Origin: Acidimicrobiia bacterium
GTDB lineage: Bacteria; Actinomycetota; Acidimicrobiia; IMCC26256; PALSA-610
NCBI GenBank assembly: GCA_036271555.1
Contig: DATBAK010000085.1
Span: 62,001-126,000, forward strand
Direction of reading: 5' to 3'
Length of the DNA stretch: 64,000 nt
Position 1 is the stretch's first letter. Each line of letters opens with the position of its first letter. Of this stretch, positions 1 to 9,576 are shown piece after piece. The notes under the pieces are model-generated. The model was not told the origin of the DNA and searched no databases. It saw only the letters and a program-made list of their open reading frames with translations. Made by a program: the position numbers and the translations under genes.

Positions 1-1
1 G

Positions 2-976
2 CAGGCCGACACGACCGAGCTCACCGCGGCGTGCTCGTCGTTCCTTCGCGACGTGTACGCATGGGAGGTGCCCATCGCGCGCGTCTTTCTCGTCGCCGAC
101 GTGCTGACCGGTGTCGCCGGCGCGTTCGACGTCTTCGTGCCGGCAGGCAGCCGTGTCGTGATCCCGACGCCCGCGTACCCGCCGCTGTTCGAGGTCGTCG
201 AGCTCGGCGGCCGACAGGTGGTCCCGGTGCCGATGACCGAGGACGCGGGTCGTTCGACGCTCGACCTCGACGCGATCGAAGCCGCGTTGCGCGCCGGCGC
301 GCGCTCGGTGCTGCTGTGCAGCCCGCACAACCCGACCGGACGCGTGTTCTCCGAGGACGAGCTCTGCGCGCTCGCGACGATCGTCGAGCATCACGGTGCT
401 CGGGTGGTCTCCGACGAAGTGCACGCGCCGCTCGTGTACTGCGGGCACCGCCACGTTCCGTACGCGAGCGTGTCGGAGGGCGCGGCGAACCACACGATCA
501 CGGTCACGTCCGCATCGAAGGCGTGGAACGTCGCGGGTCTGAAGTGCGCGCAGGTGATCGTGTCGAATCACGCCGACGCGGTCGTGTGGCGGCGCCTGCC
601 GGTGTTCAAGGTTGCCGGCGCGACACCGTTGGGAATCGCGGCGTCGACGGCGGCGTACACGGAAGCGCGCGAGTGGCGCACCGAGCTGGTCGCCTACCTC
701 GACGGCAACCGTCGTTTCCTCGGAGAGCTGCTCGCCGACAGCCTGCCCGGTGTCGAATACCGCGCGCCGGACGCGACGTTCCTCGCGTGGCTCGACTGCC
801 GCGCGCTGGAGCTGGCGGATCCGGCCCGGCACTTCCTCGACCACGCCGGCGTCGCCGTGAGCGACGGACCGCCGTTCGGCGCCGGGTACGAGCAACACGT
901 GCGCCTCAACTTCGCGACGTCGAGTGCGGTGCTCGAACGGATCGTGCGCGCGATGGGCGCGTCCCGACGCGCTTAG
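2..976 (+). CDS. MalY/PatB-type PLP aminotransferase / C-S lyase, 5' partial
   Basis: The reading frame is already open at base 2, so the N-terminus lies outside the window; 324 residues are visible. It is a fold-type I PLP enzyme: TPAYPPLF, the HNPTGRVFS substrate/PLP segment, SDEVHAPLVY with the Asp that binds the pyridine nitrogen, and SASKAWN carrying the Schiff-base lysine. The Asp-Glu-Val-His pattern and the SKAWN lysine box are typical of the MalY/PatB branch (cystathionine beta-lyase-like cytosolic enzymes that release homocysteine or thiols) rather than classical aspartate aminotransferases. It ends convergently with the DHFR-like gene, sharing 4 bp (TTAG). The exact substrate (cystathionine, cysteine conjugate or amino-acid transamination) cannot be read from sequence. 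Confidence 0.85.
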   Translation, partial: QADTTELTAACSSFLRDVYAWEVPIARVFLVADVLTGVAGAFDVFVPAGSRVVIPTPAYPPLFEVVELGGRQVVPVPMTEDAGRSTLDLDAIEAALRAGARSVLLCSPHNPTGRVFSEDELCALATIVEHHGARVVSDEVHAPLVYCGHRHVPYASVSEGAANHTITVTSASKAWNVAGLKCAQVIVSNHADAVVWRRLPVFKVAGATPLGIAASTAAYTEAREWRTELVAYLDGNRRFLGELLADSLPGVEYRAPDATFLAWLDCRALELADPARHFLDHAGVAVSDGPPFGAGYEQHVRLNFATSSAVLERIVRAMGASRRA

Positions 977-1497
977 TCGCGCACCGCGTACCGAAGCTCG
1001 ACGACGCCCGCGGGCCACGGTCGCGCGTCCTGGAAGTCGAGCGTGGTGTTCGTGTCGAAGTCGGGTGTCAGCCGGAGACCGGTACCGGTGAAGATCGGCA
1101 GCACCATGAGCCGTACCTCGGCCAGCGCGCCGAGCCCCCGAATCGTCTCGAGCGTGCGCGGGCCGCCGATGAGGTGGACATCACCGTGGGGCGCGACGGC
1201 GCGGAGCCGTGCGAGCAGGCGCGCGGGATCGGATTCGACGACGACGTCGTCCGGGGTTCCTGCCGCCCGCTGACCCCCGAGCACGAAGACCGGCAGCTCC
1301 CCCCAGGGCCAGTGCGGCGCGCCCAGCGCGGGTTCGAAGGTCGTGCGGCCCATCAAGACCGCGGCGCACTGCGACTGCACTTCGTAGAAGCCGAGCGCGC
1401 CGGCGTCCCAACCGTCGAACGCGAGCTGCACGGGGAGCCCTTCGGGCGTCGTGACGAAGCCGTCGAGGCTGGTGCACATGCGGGTGAAGATCTTCAT
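973..1497 (-). CDS. RibD-C/dihydrofolate reductase-like family protein
   Basis: A 174-residue protein starting MKIFTRMCTSLDGFVTT, the usual N-terminus of the small RibD C-terminal/DHFR-like reductases. It keeps the nucleotide-binding strand motif FVLGG and the late HLIGGPRTLE element, which in this fold form the NADPH-binding side. Members are often annotated dihydrofolate reductase, but most have unknown physiological substrates. Length matches the single-domain family. The stop of the upstream TIGR03086 gene is 11 bp before this ATG, so the two are probably co-transcribed, with the TIGR03086 gene first. Confidence 0.85.
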   Translation of the reverse strand: MKIFTRMCTSLDGFVTTPEGLPVQLAFDGWDAGALGFYEVQSQCAAVLMGRTTFEPALGAPHWPWGELPVFVLGGQRAAGTPDDVVVESDPARLLARLRAVAPHGDVHLIGGPRTLETIRGLGALAEVRLMVLPIFTGTGLRLTPDFDTNTTLDFQDARPWPAGVVELRYAVRD

Positions 1498-1508
1498 CGC
1501 CGTGTCCT

Positions 1509-2108
1509 TCACGCTCGTGGGGCCCAGCCGGGATCGCGACCGGTGAGCGCGATCGCGCGCTCGAGCAACGACGCGCCGGCATCGGGCGCGACGGGATCGC
1601 CGTAGGCGGTGCCGCGCATCTCGGCCTGGTCGGGGCCCGCGAACTGCGAGACGAATCCGATCACGGCCTGTGCGGACGCGTCGTCGATCGCGTAGGACTG
1701 CCCGATCGCGCGCGCGAGGTCCCACCCGTGCACGACGAGCTCCTCGACCGCGACGATCCCCGCGACCTCGCCGGGCATCTCGATCCCACCGGCGTTCGTC
1801 ATCCCGTCGCGCGCACCCGGCTCGCTCCAAGCGAGCACGAGCGCGTCGAGGCGCCGAGGGATCTCGTTGCGCCAGTCCGGGTGCAGGTGCGCGCGGTCAC
1901 CGGGCGGCGGGGGCCCGCTGTTCGAAGGCCCCGACTTGCGGGCGGCCTCGGTGAACGCGAGCGCCAGGCCCGCGATGTGATCGAGCAGGTCGGCGACGGT
2001 GTAATCGGTACACGGTGTGGGATCGCCGAGGCGGTCGTCGCGCGTCGCGCCGACGACGGCGGCCATCTGCTCGGCCGCAGTCTGCGGGTCGACGGCTGAG
2101 TTCTGCAC
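1509..2108 (-). CDS. TIGR03086 family (mycothiol-maleylpyruvate isomerase-like) metal-binding protein
   Basis: A 199-residue member of the actinobacterial TIGR03086/DinB-like helical-bundle group. The features seen are the early PTPCTDYTVADLLDHIAGL segment with its conserved His, and EELVVHGWDLARAIG carrying the family HGWDLA signature; these His/Asp/Glu residues ligate a divalent metal in the superfamily. The start is GTG at 2108: an AGGGAG Shine-Dalgarno lies 6 nt upstream, and more upstream codons would be poorly conserved arginine-rich sequence. Relatives act in mycothiol-dependent chemistry, but many have no known substrate. First gene of a two-gene unit with the DHFR-like reductase. Confidence 0.85.
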   Translation of the reverse strand: MQNSAVDPQTAAEQMAAVVGATRDDRLGDPTPCTDYTVADLLDHIAGLALAFTEAARKSGPSNSGPPPPGDRAHLHPDWRNEIPRRLDALVLAWSEPGARDGMTNAGGIEMPGEVAGIVAVEELVVHGWDLARAIGQSYAIDDASAQAVIGFVSQFAGPDQAEMRGTAYGDPVAPDAGASLLERAIALTGRDPGWAPRA

Positions 2109-2191
2109 GATGCGCTCCCTTGTCGATCGAGTCAGCAGATACGACGACGCGCGGCGGCGCGACTCATCGGCGCGTCGGCGCTCCGATGTGT

Positions 2192-5100
2192 TCAGCCGGC
2201 TGCGGTCAGGCGGGGGGCGCGAGCGCGGGCGACGAGGGCGGGGGCCCGGAGGCGCGTGGCGATGGCGACGGCCCGATCCAAGTGACGTGGCGCGTGAGCG
2301 TCGCCGCATCCGGCGGCCGCGATGCCCACGCCGTACGCGACCGGCGCGACGACCCAGAGACCGTTGAACACCACCTGGTCGGCGAACGGCACCAGCAGGT
2401 CGCGGATCGTCTCGCACACGGCGCGCTCACCGAGCATGCACGCGGTCTCCGCCGTCAGCACGAGCGTGCTCGACCAAAACGTGCCGCCCGGCAGCACACC
2501 GAAATGGTTCGCGGCGGTGTCGCGCAGCAGTTGCCGAGCCTCGTCGTGACACTCGGGGTCTTCGGCGAGGATCCGTGCGAGGAGCAGGGCGAATCCGGGG
2601 AACTGCCGGCCGACGTTGTCGTAGAAGGAGCGCGCGACGGGCAAGAGCTCGCAGATACGGCCCTGTTGCCAACGAGACCAGCCGCGCTGCATCCATCCCG
2701 CCTCGGGCGCGTGCGACACACCGTGCCCCTCGCCGTACGACGACGCCTCTTCGATCAGCTCCTCGGCCACATCGAACGAGCCGTCGAGTCCGGCTCGCCA
2801 GGCCCGGCGGATCAACGTGCTCCACCGCAGCGGCGCGAGCTCGTAGTGCGCGGCGATGGTGTCGGCCTCGGCCGAAAGCGCGTCGGCTTCGGCGAGGTCG
2901 CCGCTCTGGAGCGCGGGCACGATGTTCGAGCTCAACGCGAAGTAACGCGTGACCACGTCGGTAGCCGACGAGCTGAGGTCGAGCACCTCCCGGAGCGCGT
3001 TTCGGCGCGCTTCGAGCGTCTCGGGCGTCAACGACAACGCCGCGCTGCGCGACAACGTCTCGAGCAGTGCCGTTCGGTCGCCGCTCGCGCGCGCGAGGGC
3101 GACGGCCTCGGCGGCGCCGCGCTCCGCAGCCGGCGCGTCGGACAACGACATGTCGACGGCCAACCGCGCCAGGACACGACTGCGCGTCGCCGGATCGTCG
3201 ACGACGTCGAGCGCGCGCTCGATGAGCTGTCGCGTCTCGGGTCCTGTCACTCCCGGAAGGGTCGACCAGCCGGGCGTCGTGACGCGCACGATCTGCACCA
3301 CGAGGTCGTCGTCGTCGGATGTGAGCGCGAGGTCGACCGCCGCTTGCAGGGAGGCGATGCAGGCCGCGTCGCCTGCGAACATCTGCGCCTCGGCGAGCTC
3401 GGCGAGGAGCGAACCGCGGTCGGCCTCGTCGGTGAGGTACACGAGCGCGAGCTGGAACCAGGAAGCCGCCTCCTGCGGCTCGAGAATCTTCAACGACTCC
3501 CGGCCGGCCAGCCGCGCGTAGGCGAAGACCTTCTCGGCGATGTCGCCCGACGCCGCGCTCCAATGCGCCGCGAGGAGCGCGGGTGATTCGTTCCGGCGTT
3601 CGAGTGCCTCGGCGATGCGCCGGTGTCCGTCGGCGCGCTGCGTCGCCGACAGGTCGCCGGCGATGGCGTGGCGGAACAGCTGATGCGCGAACCGATACGA
3701 GCGCATCGTGCTCGACTGCAGGATGTGCGCTTCGACGGCGCGGTCGACCAACTCGGTCGCCGTGCGCGTCCCGATGCCGGCGGTCTCGGCGAGCAGGTCG
3801 ATCGTGAAGTCACGCTCGAACAGCGATGCGTGCTTCAGCAGCTCGGCGGTCGCGCGCCCGAGCTCCGCGGTTCGCCGGCGCGCGAGGTCGCGGACGCGAG
3901 GCGGCGACGTCCAGTCGGCCACGACGCGTTCGAGCGGCCCGGTGCTCAGCAACTCGGCCACCATCAGCGGGCTGCCGGCGGTCAGCTCGAGGAGCCGCCG
4001 GCCGAGCTTCTCGCGCGGCGCGATCCGCATTCGTTCGAGCAACTCGTCGATGTCGGTCGCGTCCAACGGCGGCAGCACGATCCGGTCGATGCACGCAGAC
4101 GCTTCGAGCGTCGCGACCAGATGCGCGAGGTAGGGCGCAGTGGTGTCGAAGGGCGTGCGCACGCTGCCGACCACGAGCACCCGCTTCGGCATCGAGAGAT
4201 TCGCGATCTGCGCGAACACGTGGAGCAGCGCGGGGCTCGCGTGATCGAGGTCGTCGACGACGACCACGACGGGCGCCTTCGCAGAGAGGCCGGCGATCCA
4301 TCGCGCCGCGGCCTCGAGGATCTCTTCGTCGTCGAGTCCGGGGACCGGCTCCCCGGCGACGAGCGCACGCGTCAGCTCGCGTAGTTGCGGGAGATCCCGG
4401 GTCGCTTCGGGGACGATTCCGATCACGGTCGCGAGCTCGTCGTCGGAGAGTCCGAGCGTCGCTTCGGCGATCACGCGTGCGAACGTGCGCAACGCGGGGC
4501 TGAAGACGTCGTGGACGTGCACCGGCAGGACGATCGCGTCGCTCGAGAGGCGCCGGGCCACCTGGGACAGGAACCGCGACTTGCCGATGCCCGGAACGCC
4601 CTCGACGAGGAGAAAGCGCATCTCGCCCTCGACGGCTTCGGCGAGCCGGGTCAGCAGGTGCTCGTACTCTGCGCCGCGGCCGACGTACGCGACGGTCTCG
4701 GCCGTCCACGCGGGGAGCGGCGTCATGAAGCCGGCATCGGTGGCGACCAGGCTCGGGTCCTGATCCAGCACCCGTCGTTCCAGATCGCGGATCTGCGGCG
4801 ACGGCTCGAGCCCCAACTCGTCGCGCAGCGACTTGCGCAGCGCTTCGCTCGCGCGCATCGCTTCGGCCTGACGACCCGCGCGGTACAGCGCGGCGATCTG
4901 CTGCGCGCGCAGGTGCTCGCGCAGTGGTGCCGCCGCGACCAACGCGTCGATGTCGCGCAGCACTTCGAGATGACGGCCGCTCGCCAGGTACGCGTCGTTG
5001 CGCGCTTCCACGAGCGTGAGGCGCAGGTCGGCGGCGCGACGCACGGCCTCGGGCCAGAACGGGCACGATTCGACGTCTTCGAACGCGTCGCCCGTCCACA

Positions 5101-5491
5101 ACGCGAGCGCGCGCTCGAACGCGTCGGCTGCGCGTGCGCTCTCCTCGCTCGCCAGCGCCATCCGTCCGTCACGCAGGAGCGACTCGGCGAGCAGCAGGTC
5201 GACTTCGTGAGCGGCCGCGTCGAGCCGGTAGCCGCCGGAGACCGCGGTGATGTGCGTGCCGTACGGACCCAGGTTCGTCTTCAACCGGGAGACGATGATC
5301 TGAAGCGCGGTACGAGGATGTTGCGGGAGGTCGTCGTCCCAGAGGGATTCGATCAGCGTGCTGCTGCCGACGACTTGGTTCGCGTCGAGGACGAGGCGCA
5401 CGAGGAGCGCGCGCTGCTTCGGCGCTCGGACCGCGATCAGATCGTCGTCGTCGGTCGAGACTCCCACGCGACCGAGGATGCGAATGAGCAC
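2192..5491 (-). CDS. SARP/BTAD-type transcriptional regulator with STAND ATPase and TPR region
   Basis: About 1099 residues. The N-terminus is an OmpR-like winged helix (RILGRVGV, then APKQRALLVRLVLDANQVV), followed by a bacterial transcriptional activation domain (BTAD; TGDAFEDVESCPFWPEA, RDELGLEPSPQIRDLE). A STAND-type ATPase follows, with Walker A GVPGIGKS and Walker B VVVVVDDLDHASP. The C-terminal half is alpha-helical and TPR-like. This is the AfsR/SARP architecture: a DNA-binding activator whose oligomerisation is ATP- and ligand-gated. I prefer GTG 5491 because a TAGCCT -10 element ends 7 nt upstream (leaderless mRNA); an ATG at 5566 is open but adds unconserved sequence. It is divergent from the PAS-GGDEF-EAL gene. 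Target genes are unknown. Confidence 0.85.
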   Translation of the reverse strand: MLIRILGRVGVSTDDDDLIAVRAPKQRALLVRLVLDANQVVGSSTLIESLWDDDLPQHPRTALQIIVSRLKTNLGPYGTHITAVSGGYRLDAAAHEVDLLLAESLLRDGRMALASEESARAADAFERALALWTGDAFEDVESCPFWPEAVRRAADLRLTLVEARNDAYLASGRHLEVLRDIDALVAAAPLREHLRAQQIAALYRAGRQAEAMRASEALRKSLRDELGLEPSPQIRDLERRVLDQDPSLVATDAGFMTPLPAWTAETVAYVGRGAEYEHLLTRLAEAVEGEMRFLLVEGVPGIGKSRFLSQVARRLSSDAIVLPVHVHDVFSPALRTFARVIAEATLGLSDDELATVIGIVPEATRDLPQLRELTRALVAGEPVPGLDDEEILEAAARWIAGLSAKAPVVVVVDDLDHASPALLHVFAQIANLSMPKRVLVVGSVRTPFDTTAPYLAHLVATLEASACIDRIVLPPLDATDIDELLERMRIAPREKLGRRLLELTAGSPLMVAELLSTGPLERVVADWTSPPRVRDLARRRTAELGRATAELLKHASLFERDFTIDLLAETAGIGTRTATELVDRAVEAHILQSSTMRSYRFAHQLFRHAIAGDLSATQRADGHRRIAEALERRNESPALLAAHWSAASGDIAEKVFAYARLAGRESLKILEPQEAASWFQLALVYLTDEADRGSLLAELAEAQMFAGDAACIASLQAAVDLALTSDDDDLVVQIVRVTTPGWSTLPGVTGPETRQLIERALDVVDDPATRSRVLARLAVDMSLSDAPAAERGAAEAVALARASGDRTALLETLSRSAALSLTPETLEARRNALREVLDLSSSATDVVTRYFALSSNIVPALQSGDLAEADALSAEADTIAAHYELAPLRWSTLIRRAWRAGLDGSFDVAEELIEEASSYGEGHGVSHAPEAGWMQRGWSRWQQGRICELLPVARSFYDNVGRQFPGFALLLARILAEDPECHDEARQLLRDTAANHFGVLPGGTFWSSTLVLTAETACMLGERAVCETIRDLLVPFADQVVFNGLWVVAPVAYGVGIAAAGCGDAHAPRHLDRAVAIATRLRAPALVARARAPRLTAAG

Positions 5492-5498
5492 AGGTGAA

Positions 5499-5504
5499 AG
5501 GCTA
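5499..5504 (-). promoter_or_regulatory. -10 element of a leaderless promoter for the SARP regulator
   Basis: TAGCCT on the minus strand fits the actinobacterial TAnnnT -10 consensus and ends 7 nt before GTG 5491, so transcription would start at the start codon. There is no Shine-Dalgarno before this GTG, which agrees with a leaderless message. The start site itself is inferred. Confidence 0.45.
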
Positions 5505-5608
5505 CGACGGCTCGGTCCTTTCGTTCCATGCCGATCGGGTGTGCGGCAGGCCGATCCGTCTGGCAACCTTTGGCGCGCACGGCGCCGGGGGGCACGTTGG
5601 GACTGGGT

Positions 5609-7204
5609 ATGGATGCCGAGGTTTCGGCGCAGCTACGGGGCTTCGTCGAGCAGACGGCCGACTTCGTGGGCGTCGCCGACGGTTGGGGCCGCGTGCTCTA
5701 CGTGAACCCGGCGGCCGCCAAGCGGCTCGGGATCTCGGACCTGACCGGCCTCACGCTCGCCGACGTGTTCCCGGCCGAGGAGACGGCCTTCTACCACGAC
5801 GTGATCCGGCCCGCGTTGCTCCGCGCCGGCGCGTGGAGCGGAGAGGTGCGGCTCACGGTCGCGGGTGAGGGCATCGTGCCGATGTGGGTCTCGACGACCG
5901 CGACCGTCGGTCCCGGCGGCGCGATCGACGGCTTGGTCGTGCACGCGCGTGATGCCGTACCCGTTGCGGCGCGCGCCGACGATCGCAGCGAGACGCGGGA
6001 TACGGCGACCGGTCTCCTCGATCGTGCCGCGTTCGACGTGCGCGTGAGCCGCGCGCTGCTCGCCCAGCGTCGCGGTGGTGAGGCCGTCGCGCTGGTGCTC
6101 GTCGACATGTCCGGCGCCGACACCGCGATCGAGACCGTCGGACCCGCGACCGGGGCGACGATCGTGCGATCACTCGCGCGCCGGCTGCAGCGGATCGCGC
6201 GTTCGTTCGACGTCGCCGGTCGCGTCGACGACCGTCACCTCGCGCTCTTGCTCGGCGCGGTTCGGGGCCGCGGTGAAGCGGCGCACATCGCCACGCGCGT
6301 TGGCGACGCGCTCGTCGACCTACCGTTCCCGACGCCCGGCGGTGAGGTCTGGATCGCGGTGCGGTGTGGCGCGTCCGTGGGCCGGCCGGACGACGAGCCT
6401 GCTGATCTCGTCGAACGCGCGGCGTCGGCGATCGAGCCGGCGCGCGTGGTCGAGGAACGGCGGCCCGGGTCGCCCAACATCGACGAGTTCCGCGTCGCGC
6501 TCAGTCTGCGCGAGCTGCGGACGTACGCGCGGCCGGTCGTCGGGCTTCGTTCCGGTCGATTGGTCGGCTATCGGGGCACGGCCCGCTGGCACCATCGGAG
6601 ACGCGGCGTTCTCGACGCCGCGGATTTCCTCGAGATGGCCGAGGCGACACCCCTCGTCACCCAGTTGGACCTGTTGGTCGTGCGCGAGCTCGCCGAGGTG
6701 CTCGCGCTCTCGACGAGCGAGGCGCCGCTGACGCTCTCCGCGCCGGCGTCGACCCGCTTGATCGCCGACGTGCGCACCGAGCAGTTCCTCGCCGAGGTCG
6801 CCGACGCGTTCCACCTCGCGATCGATCAGATCCGACTCCGCATCGATCGGCGCCTGCTCGACAATTGGTCGCCGTCACTCCAGGATGCGCTCGAGTCGCT
6901 GCGCGACGCGGGTGTCGGTCTCGTGCTGAACGGTGTCGACGAAGTCGACGACATGGACTCGGCCGTTGCCGCACGTGTTCACGAGGTCTACCTGTCGCGC
7001 GCGTTGACGCGTGCCGCCGCGACGGACGATGACGCGCGGCGCGCCGTGTCGGAGATCGTCCGGCTCGCCGCGACACGCGCGTCCGTGGTCGGCGCGACCG
7101 GCGTCGACACCGACGACATTCGTGACGCGTTGGTGGAGTTGGGTTGCGAGACCGGATCGGGCGACTTGTTCGGCCCGCCCGTGCTCGCGCGCGACATCGA
7201 CTGA
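5609..7204 (+). CDS. PAS-GGDEF-EAL protein with both catalytic motifs degenerate
   Basis: 531 residues starting at ATG 5609 (MDAEVSAQLRG). An N-terminal PAS domain (FVGVADGWGRVLYVNPAA, about residues 10-110) is followed by a GGDEF-like domain (about 130-285) and an EAL-like domain (about 290-525). The GGDEF signature is replaced by GRVDD. The EAL motif region reads VGYRGTARWHH, without the metal-binding Glu of EAL. The protein is therefore unlikely to make or hydrolyse c-di-GMP; it may bind the nucleotide or a partner and relay a PAS-sensed signal. No membrane segment is obvious, so it should be cytosolic. It is divergent from the SARP regulator gene; the 117-bp region between them would hold both promoters. 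Confidence 0.8.
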   Translation: MDAEVSAQLRGFVEQTADFVGVADGWGRVLYVNPAAAKRLGISDLTGLTLADVFPAEETAFYHDVIRPALLRAGAWSGEVRLTVAGEGIVPMWVSTTATVGPGGAIDGLVVHARDAVPVAARADDRSETRDTATGLLDRAAFDVRVSRALLAQRRGGEAVALVLVDMSGADTAIETVGPATGATIVRSLARRLQRIARSFDVAGRVDDRHLALLLGAVRGRGEAAHIATRVGDALVDLPFPTPGGEVWIAVRCGASVGRPDDEPADLVERAASAIEPARVVEERRPGSPNIDEFRVALSLRELRTYARPVVGLRSGRLVGYRGTARWHHRRRGVLDAADFLEMAEATPLVTQLDLLVVRELAEVLALSTSEAPLTLSAPASTRLIADVRTEQFLAEVADAFHLAIDQIRLRIDRRLLDNWSPSLQDALESLRDAGVGLVLNGVDEVDDMDSAVAARVHEVYLSRALTRAAATDDDARRAVSEIVRLAATRASVVGATGVDTDDIRDALVELGCETGSGDLFGPPVLARDID

Positions 7205-7519
7205 CCCACGCGCGGGCGCAAGGTCTCGACGGTCGTGGAAACGAGCGGTTCGTGGTCGGGCCCGCGGGTGTGAAGGCCGACCCGAGAAGCGGCAGGCGTC
7301 CGGCGGCCGCGTCCGCGGCACTCATGCACGCGATCCCGGCGAGCAGCGACGCCGCTCGCCGGCGTGCGCGTTTCACGCGACGCTCGATCGACGAATCCCC
7401 ACAACCAACGTGTGATCAGTGAACCGAAGAGCCCGGAGCGTTGTCAACGAACGCTCTGACGCGCCCCACCGGTGCTGAGGAGCGCCTCGCCGACAACTGA
7501 ACTTCGTGGGGCGGGCGCG
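7205..7519. other. 315-bp intergenic region with inverted repeats
   Basis: No credible gene is seen. It separates the convergent PAS-GGDEF-EAL and acyltransferase genes. It holds a small hairpin (GAGCGTT/AACGCTC, 7436-7456) and the left arm of a longer interrupted inverted repeat described separately. Confidence 0.5.
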
Positions 7520-7523
7520 TCAG
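7456..7523 (-). terminator. Imperfect long inverted repeat at the end of the acyltransferase gene
   Basis: CTGACGCGCCCCAC (7456-7469) is matched by the complement of 7506-7523 apart from a 4-nt indel, separated by 36 nt. The right arm spans the acyltransferase stop codon, so a transcript from that gene would fold here. There is no T-tract; a role in termination or message stabilisation is inferred. Confidence 0.3.
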
Positions 7524-9445
7524 CCGGCGCCGCGGCCGAGGATCTGCGAACCGAGCGCGTCGGCCACCGCGTCGGCCGCCGGGTCGGTGTAGTGCGTGCC
7601 GTCCGGACGGTCGTGGTAGTTCACCGGGCAGCCGCGGTCGTGCGCGGTCGACGACACGGTCATGTCGTTCTCGGCCGCGACCTGACGCGCGAGCGCGCCG
7701 AGCACGTCGACCCGGGTCGGGTCGTAGCGCGCCGCGCCGGCATCGGACGCGTCGGGCTCGGGACCGAAGCACGGGGGCGCGAGCCAGATCACGTGGGCAC
7801 CGCGCGCGGAGAGCGTGCGCGCCGCGTTCGAGATGAGCGCGCGGTAGCGCGCGTCGAAGTCGGGCTGCCCGGGCCACTCCCACGTGTGCCCGTCGTCGCG
7901 CGAGACGTCGAACACGTCCCACGTGCCGTAAAGCACGACGACGACGTCCGGACGGAACTGGTCGATCGCCTTCGGCCACGTTTCGGCGCGATGACACGAG
8001 TCCGGCGGCCGGCGCGCGATCCCGGTGGAGCTGCGCACGAGCACGTCGTCGACGAGCGTGCAGCCGAGCGCACCGCCGTTCCACACGAGCACGCCGTGGC
8101 TCTTGCCCCACCGTTCGATGCCGCGACCGAGCGTCAACGCGACCGAATCGCCGGTGACGAGCACGCGCCGCACCGGCGCGATCGTCGGAGTGGTCGAGGC
8201 CGCGGAGGCGGCACGCGCCGCCGCCGTCGATGCGCGCATGTGCTGCGCGGCCGCGAGCACCGATTGTGGCGTCGCCGTCGCCGCGAACGTCACGGCGGGT
8301 GTCGCCGCCAGCGCTCCGACGAGCAGCGCCGCGCCCGCCGCGGCCGCGAGCGCGGCCGGGGGTGCGACGAGCCGCCGCCGGCCGGTGACGACGCGGCGCT
8401 CGCGCACCGGACGCTCGACGAACAGGTACGAGAGTGTCGCGACGACGAGCGTGAGCGCGACCCGCACGGTCGTGAGCGCGAGCGGGTCGAGCCCGGTCCG
8501 GCTCGCACTGAGCCACAGGAAGATCGGCCAGTGGTACACGTACACGCCGTAGCTGATGCGTCCGAGCCCGCGTAGCGGCGGGAGCGAGCACACCCAACGC
8601 ACGACGCCGCGCTCGCGCGCCGCGAGCACCACAACGCCGCCCGCGATCGCGTACGCGAGCAGCCCGCCGTGGTAGAGCGCGTGATCGGTGACCGCGAAGT
8701 GCGCGTTCGCCCACGCCATCGCGACGAGCGCGGCGGGGCCCACGATCGCGATCGCGCGCGCGGATCGCCGACCGAGTGACCGGTGCGCGAGTGCGACGGC
8801 GAGCGCGGCACCGACGAGGAACTCGAGCGCGCGCGTGTCGGTGCCGTAGTACGCGCGGTCGATGTTGTGCGCGGACACGATCCACGCGTCGACGAACGAC
8901 GCCGCGCCGAGCGCGGTCAACACTCCGAGGAGCGCAGTTCGACTGCCGCGCAGCAGCGCGAGGAGCGCGACCGTGAGCGGCGCGAGCACGAGATAGAACT
9001 GCTCCTCGACCGCGAGCGACCAGTAGTGCTGCAGCGGCGACGGTGTCGAGAACAGCGCCGTGTACGACTGTCCCGACACGAGGAAGCGCCAGTTGGCGAC
9101 GTTCGCCAGCGCGGCGAGGCCGTCGAGTGGGAACGCGCGTGAGGTTTGCGCGTCGTGCAGGCGCACCGCGACCGCGGCCGCGAGCACGACGCCGATCACG
9201 GCCGCGGGCAGGAGTCGGCGGATGCGTCGCGCGTAGAAGTCGCCGAGCGCGACCCGGCCCCGCGACCACCACTCGTCGAGCAGCAGTCCCGTGATCAGGA
9301 AGCCCGACAGGGTGAAGAAGGTCGAGACGCCGAGGAATCCGCCCCGGAGCCGGCCGTCGTGGAAGGCGAGGACGGCCGCGACCGCGAAGGCCCGCAGGCC
9401 GTCGAGGCCCGGTTCGTAGCGCCGTCTGCCTGCCTGCCCATTCAC
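7520..9445 (-). CDS. Integral membrane acyltransferase 3 (OafA/YrhL-like) fused to an SGNH hydrolase domain
   Basis: About 641 residues. The N-terminal ~370 residues are a ten-helix acyltransferase-3 domain: PGLDGLRAFAV at the start, then HDGRLRGGFLGVSTFFTLSGF, with the family His and Gly-rich segment. The C-terminal ~220 residues form an extracytoplasmic SGNH domain: RRVLVTGDSVALTLG with the catalytic Ser, and DGTHYTDPAADAV near the end with the Asp/His pair. This two-part layout is that of OatA/OafB-type enzymes, which carry acetyl groups across the membrane and O-acetylate cell-wall or surface glycans. GTG 9445 is chosen because the domain begins immediately after it and a TAGGAT -10-like box lies 8 nt upstream. 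It is divergent from a secreted SGNH protein that may act on the same polymer. Confidence 0.88.
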   Translation of the reverse strand: MNGQAGRRRYEPGLDGLRAFAVAAVLAFHDGRLRGGFLGVSTFFTLSGFLITGLLLDEWWSRGRVALGDFYARRIRRLLPAAVIGVVLAAAVAVRLHDAQTSRAFPLDGLAALANVANWRFLVSGQSYTALFSTPSPLQHYWSLAVEEQFYLVLAPLTVALLALLRGSRTALLGVLTALGAASFVDAWIVSAHNIDRAYYGTDTRALEFLVGAALAVALAHRSLGRRSARAIAIVGPAALVAMAWANAHFAVTDHALYHGGLLAYAIAGGVVVLAARERGVVRWVCSLPPLRGLGRISYGVYVYHWPIFLWLSASRTGLDPLALTTVRVALTLVVATLSYLFVERPVRERRVVTGRRRLVAPPAALAAAAGAALLVGALAATPAVTFAATATPQSVLAAAQHMRASTAAARAASAASTTPTIAPVRRVLVTGDSVALTLGRGIERWGKSHGVLVWNGGALGCTLVDDVLVRSSTGIARRPPDSCHRAETWPKAIDQFRPDVVVVLYGTWDVFDVSRDDGHTWEWPGQPDFDARYRALISNAARTLSARGAHVIWLAPPCFGPEPDASDAGAARYDPTRVDVLGALARQVAAENDMTVSSTAHDRGCPVNYHDRPDGTHYTDPAADAVADALGSQILGRGAG

Positions 9446-9576
9446 CCCAGGCCATCCTAGAGTGGTCAGCCCGCCACCATCAGTGTGGATCTGCCCCGAT
9501 TCGGCCTCAGGTAAGCGCCCGGGGCGGTCGATGCCGCCTCTGCCGATCTCCCGACGCCGCGGGGTGCGCCGACGAC

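Noticed and set aside
31-1605. 524-codon plus-strand open frame over the PLP enzyme and DHFR-like gene
   Set aside because: Almost pure Arg/Ala/Gly sequence, out of frame with the aminotransferase motifs.
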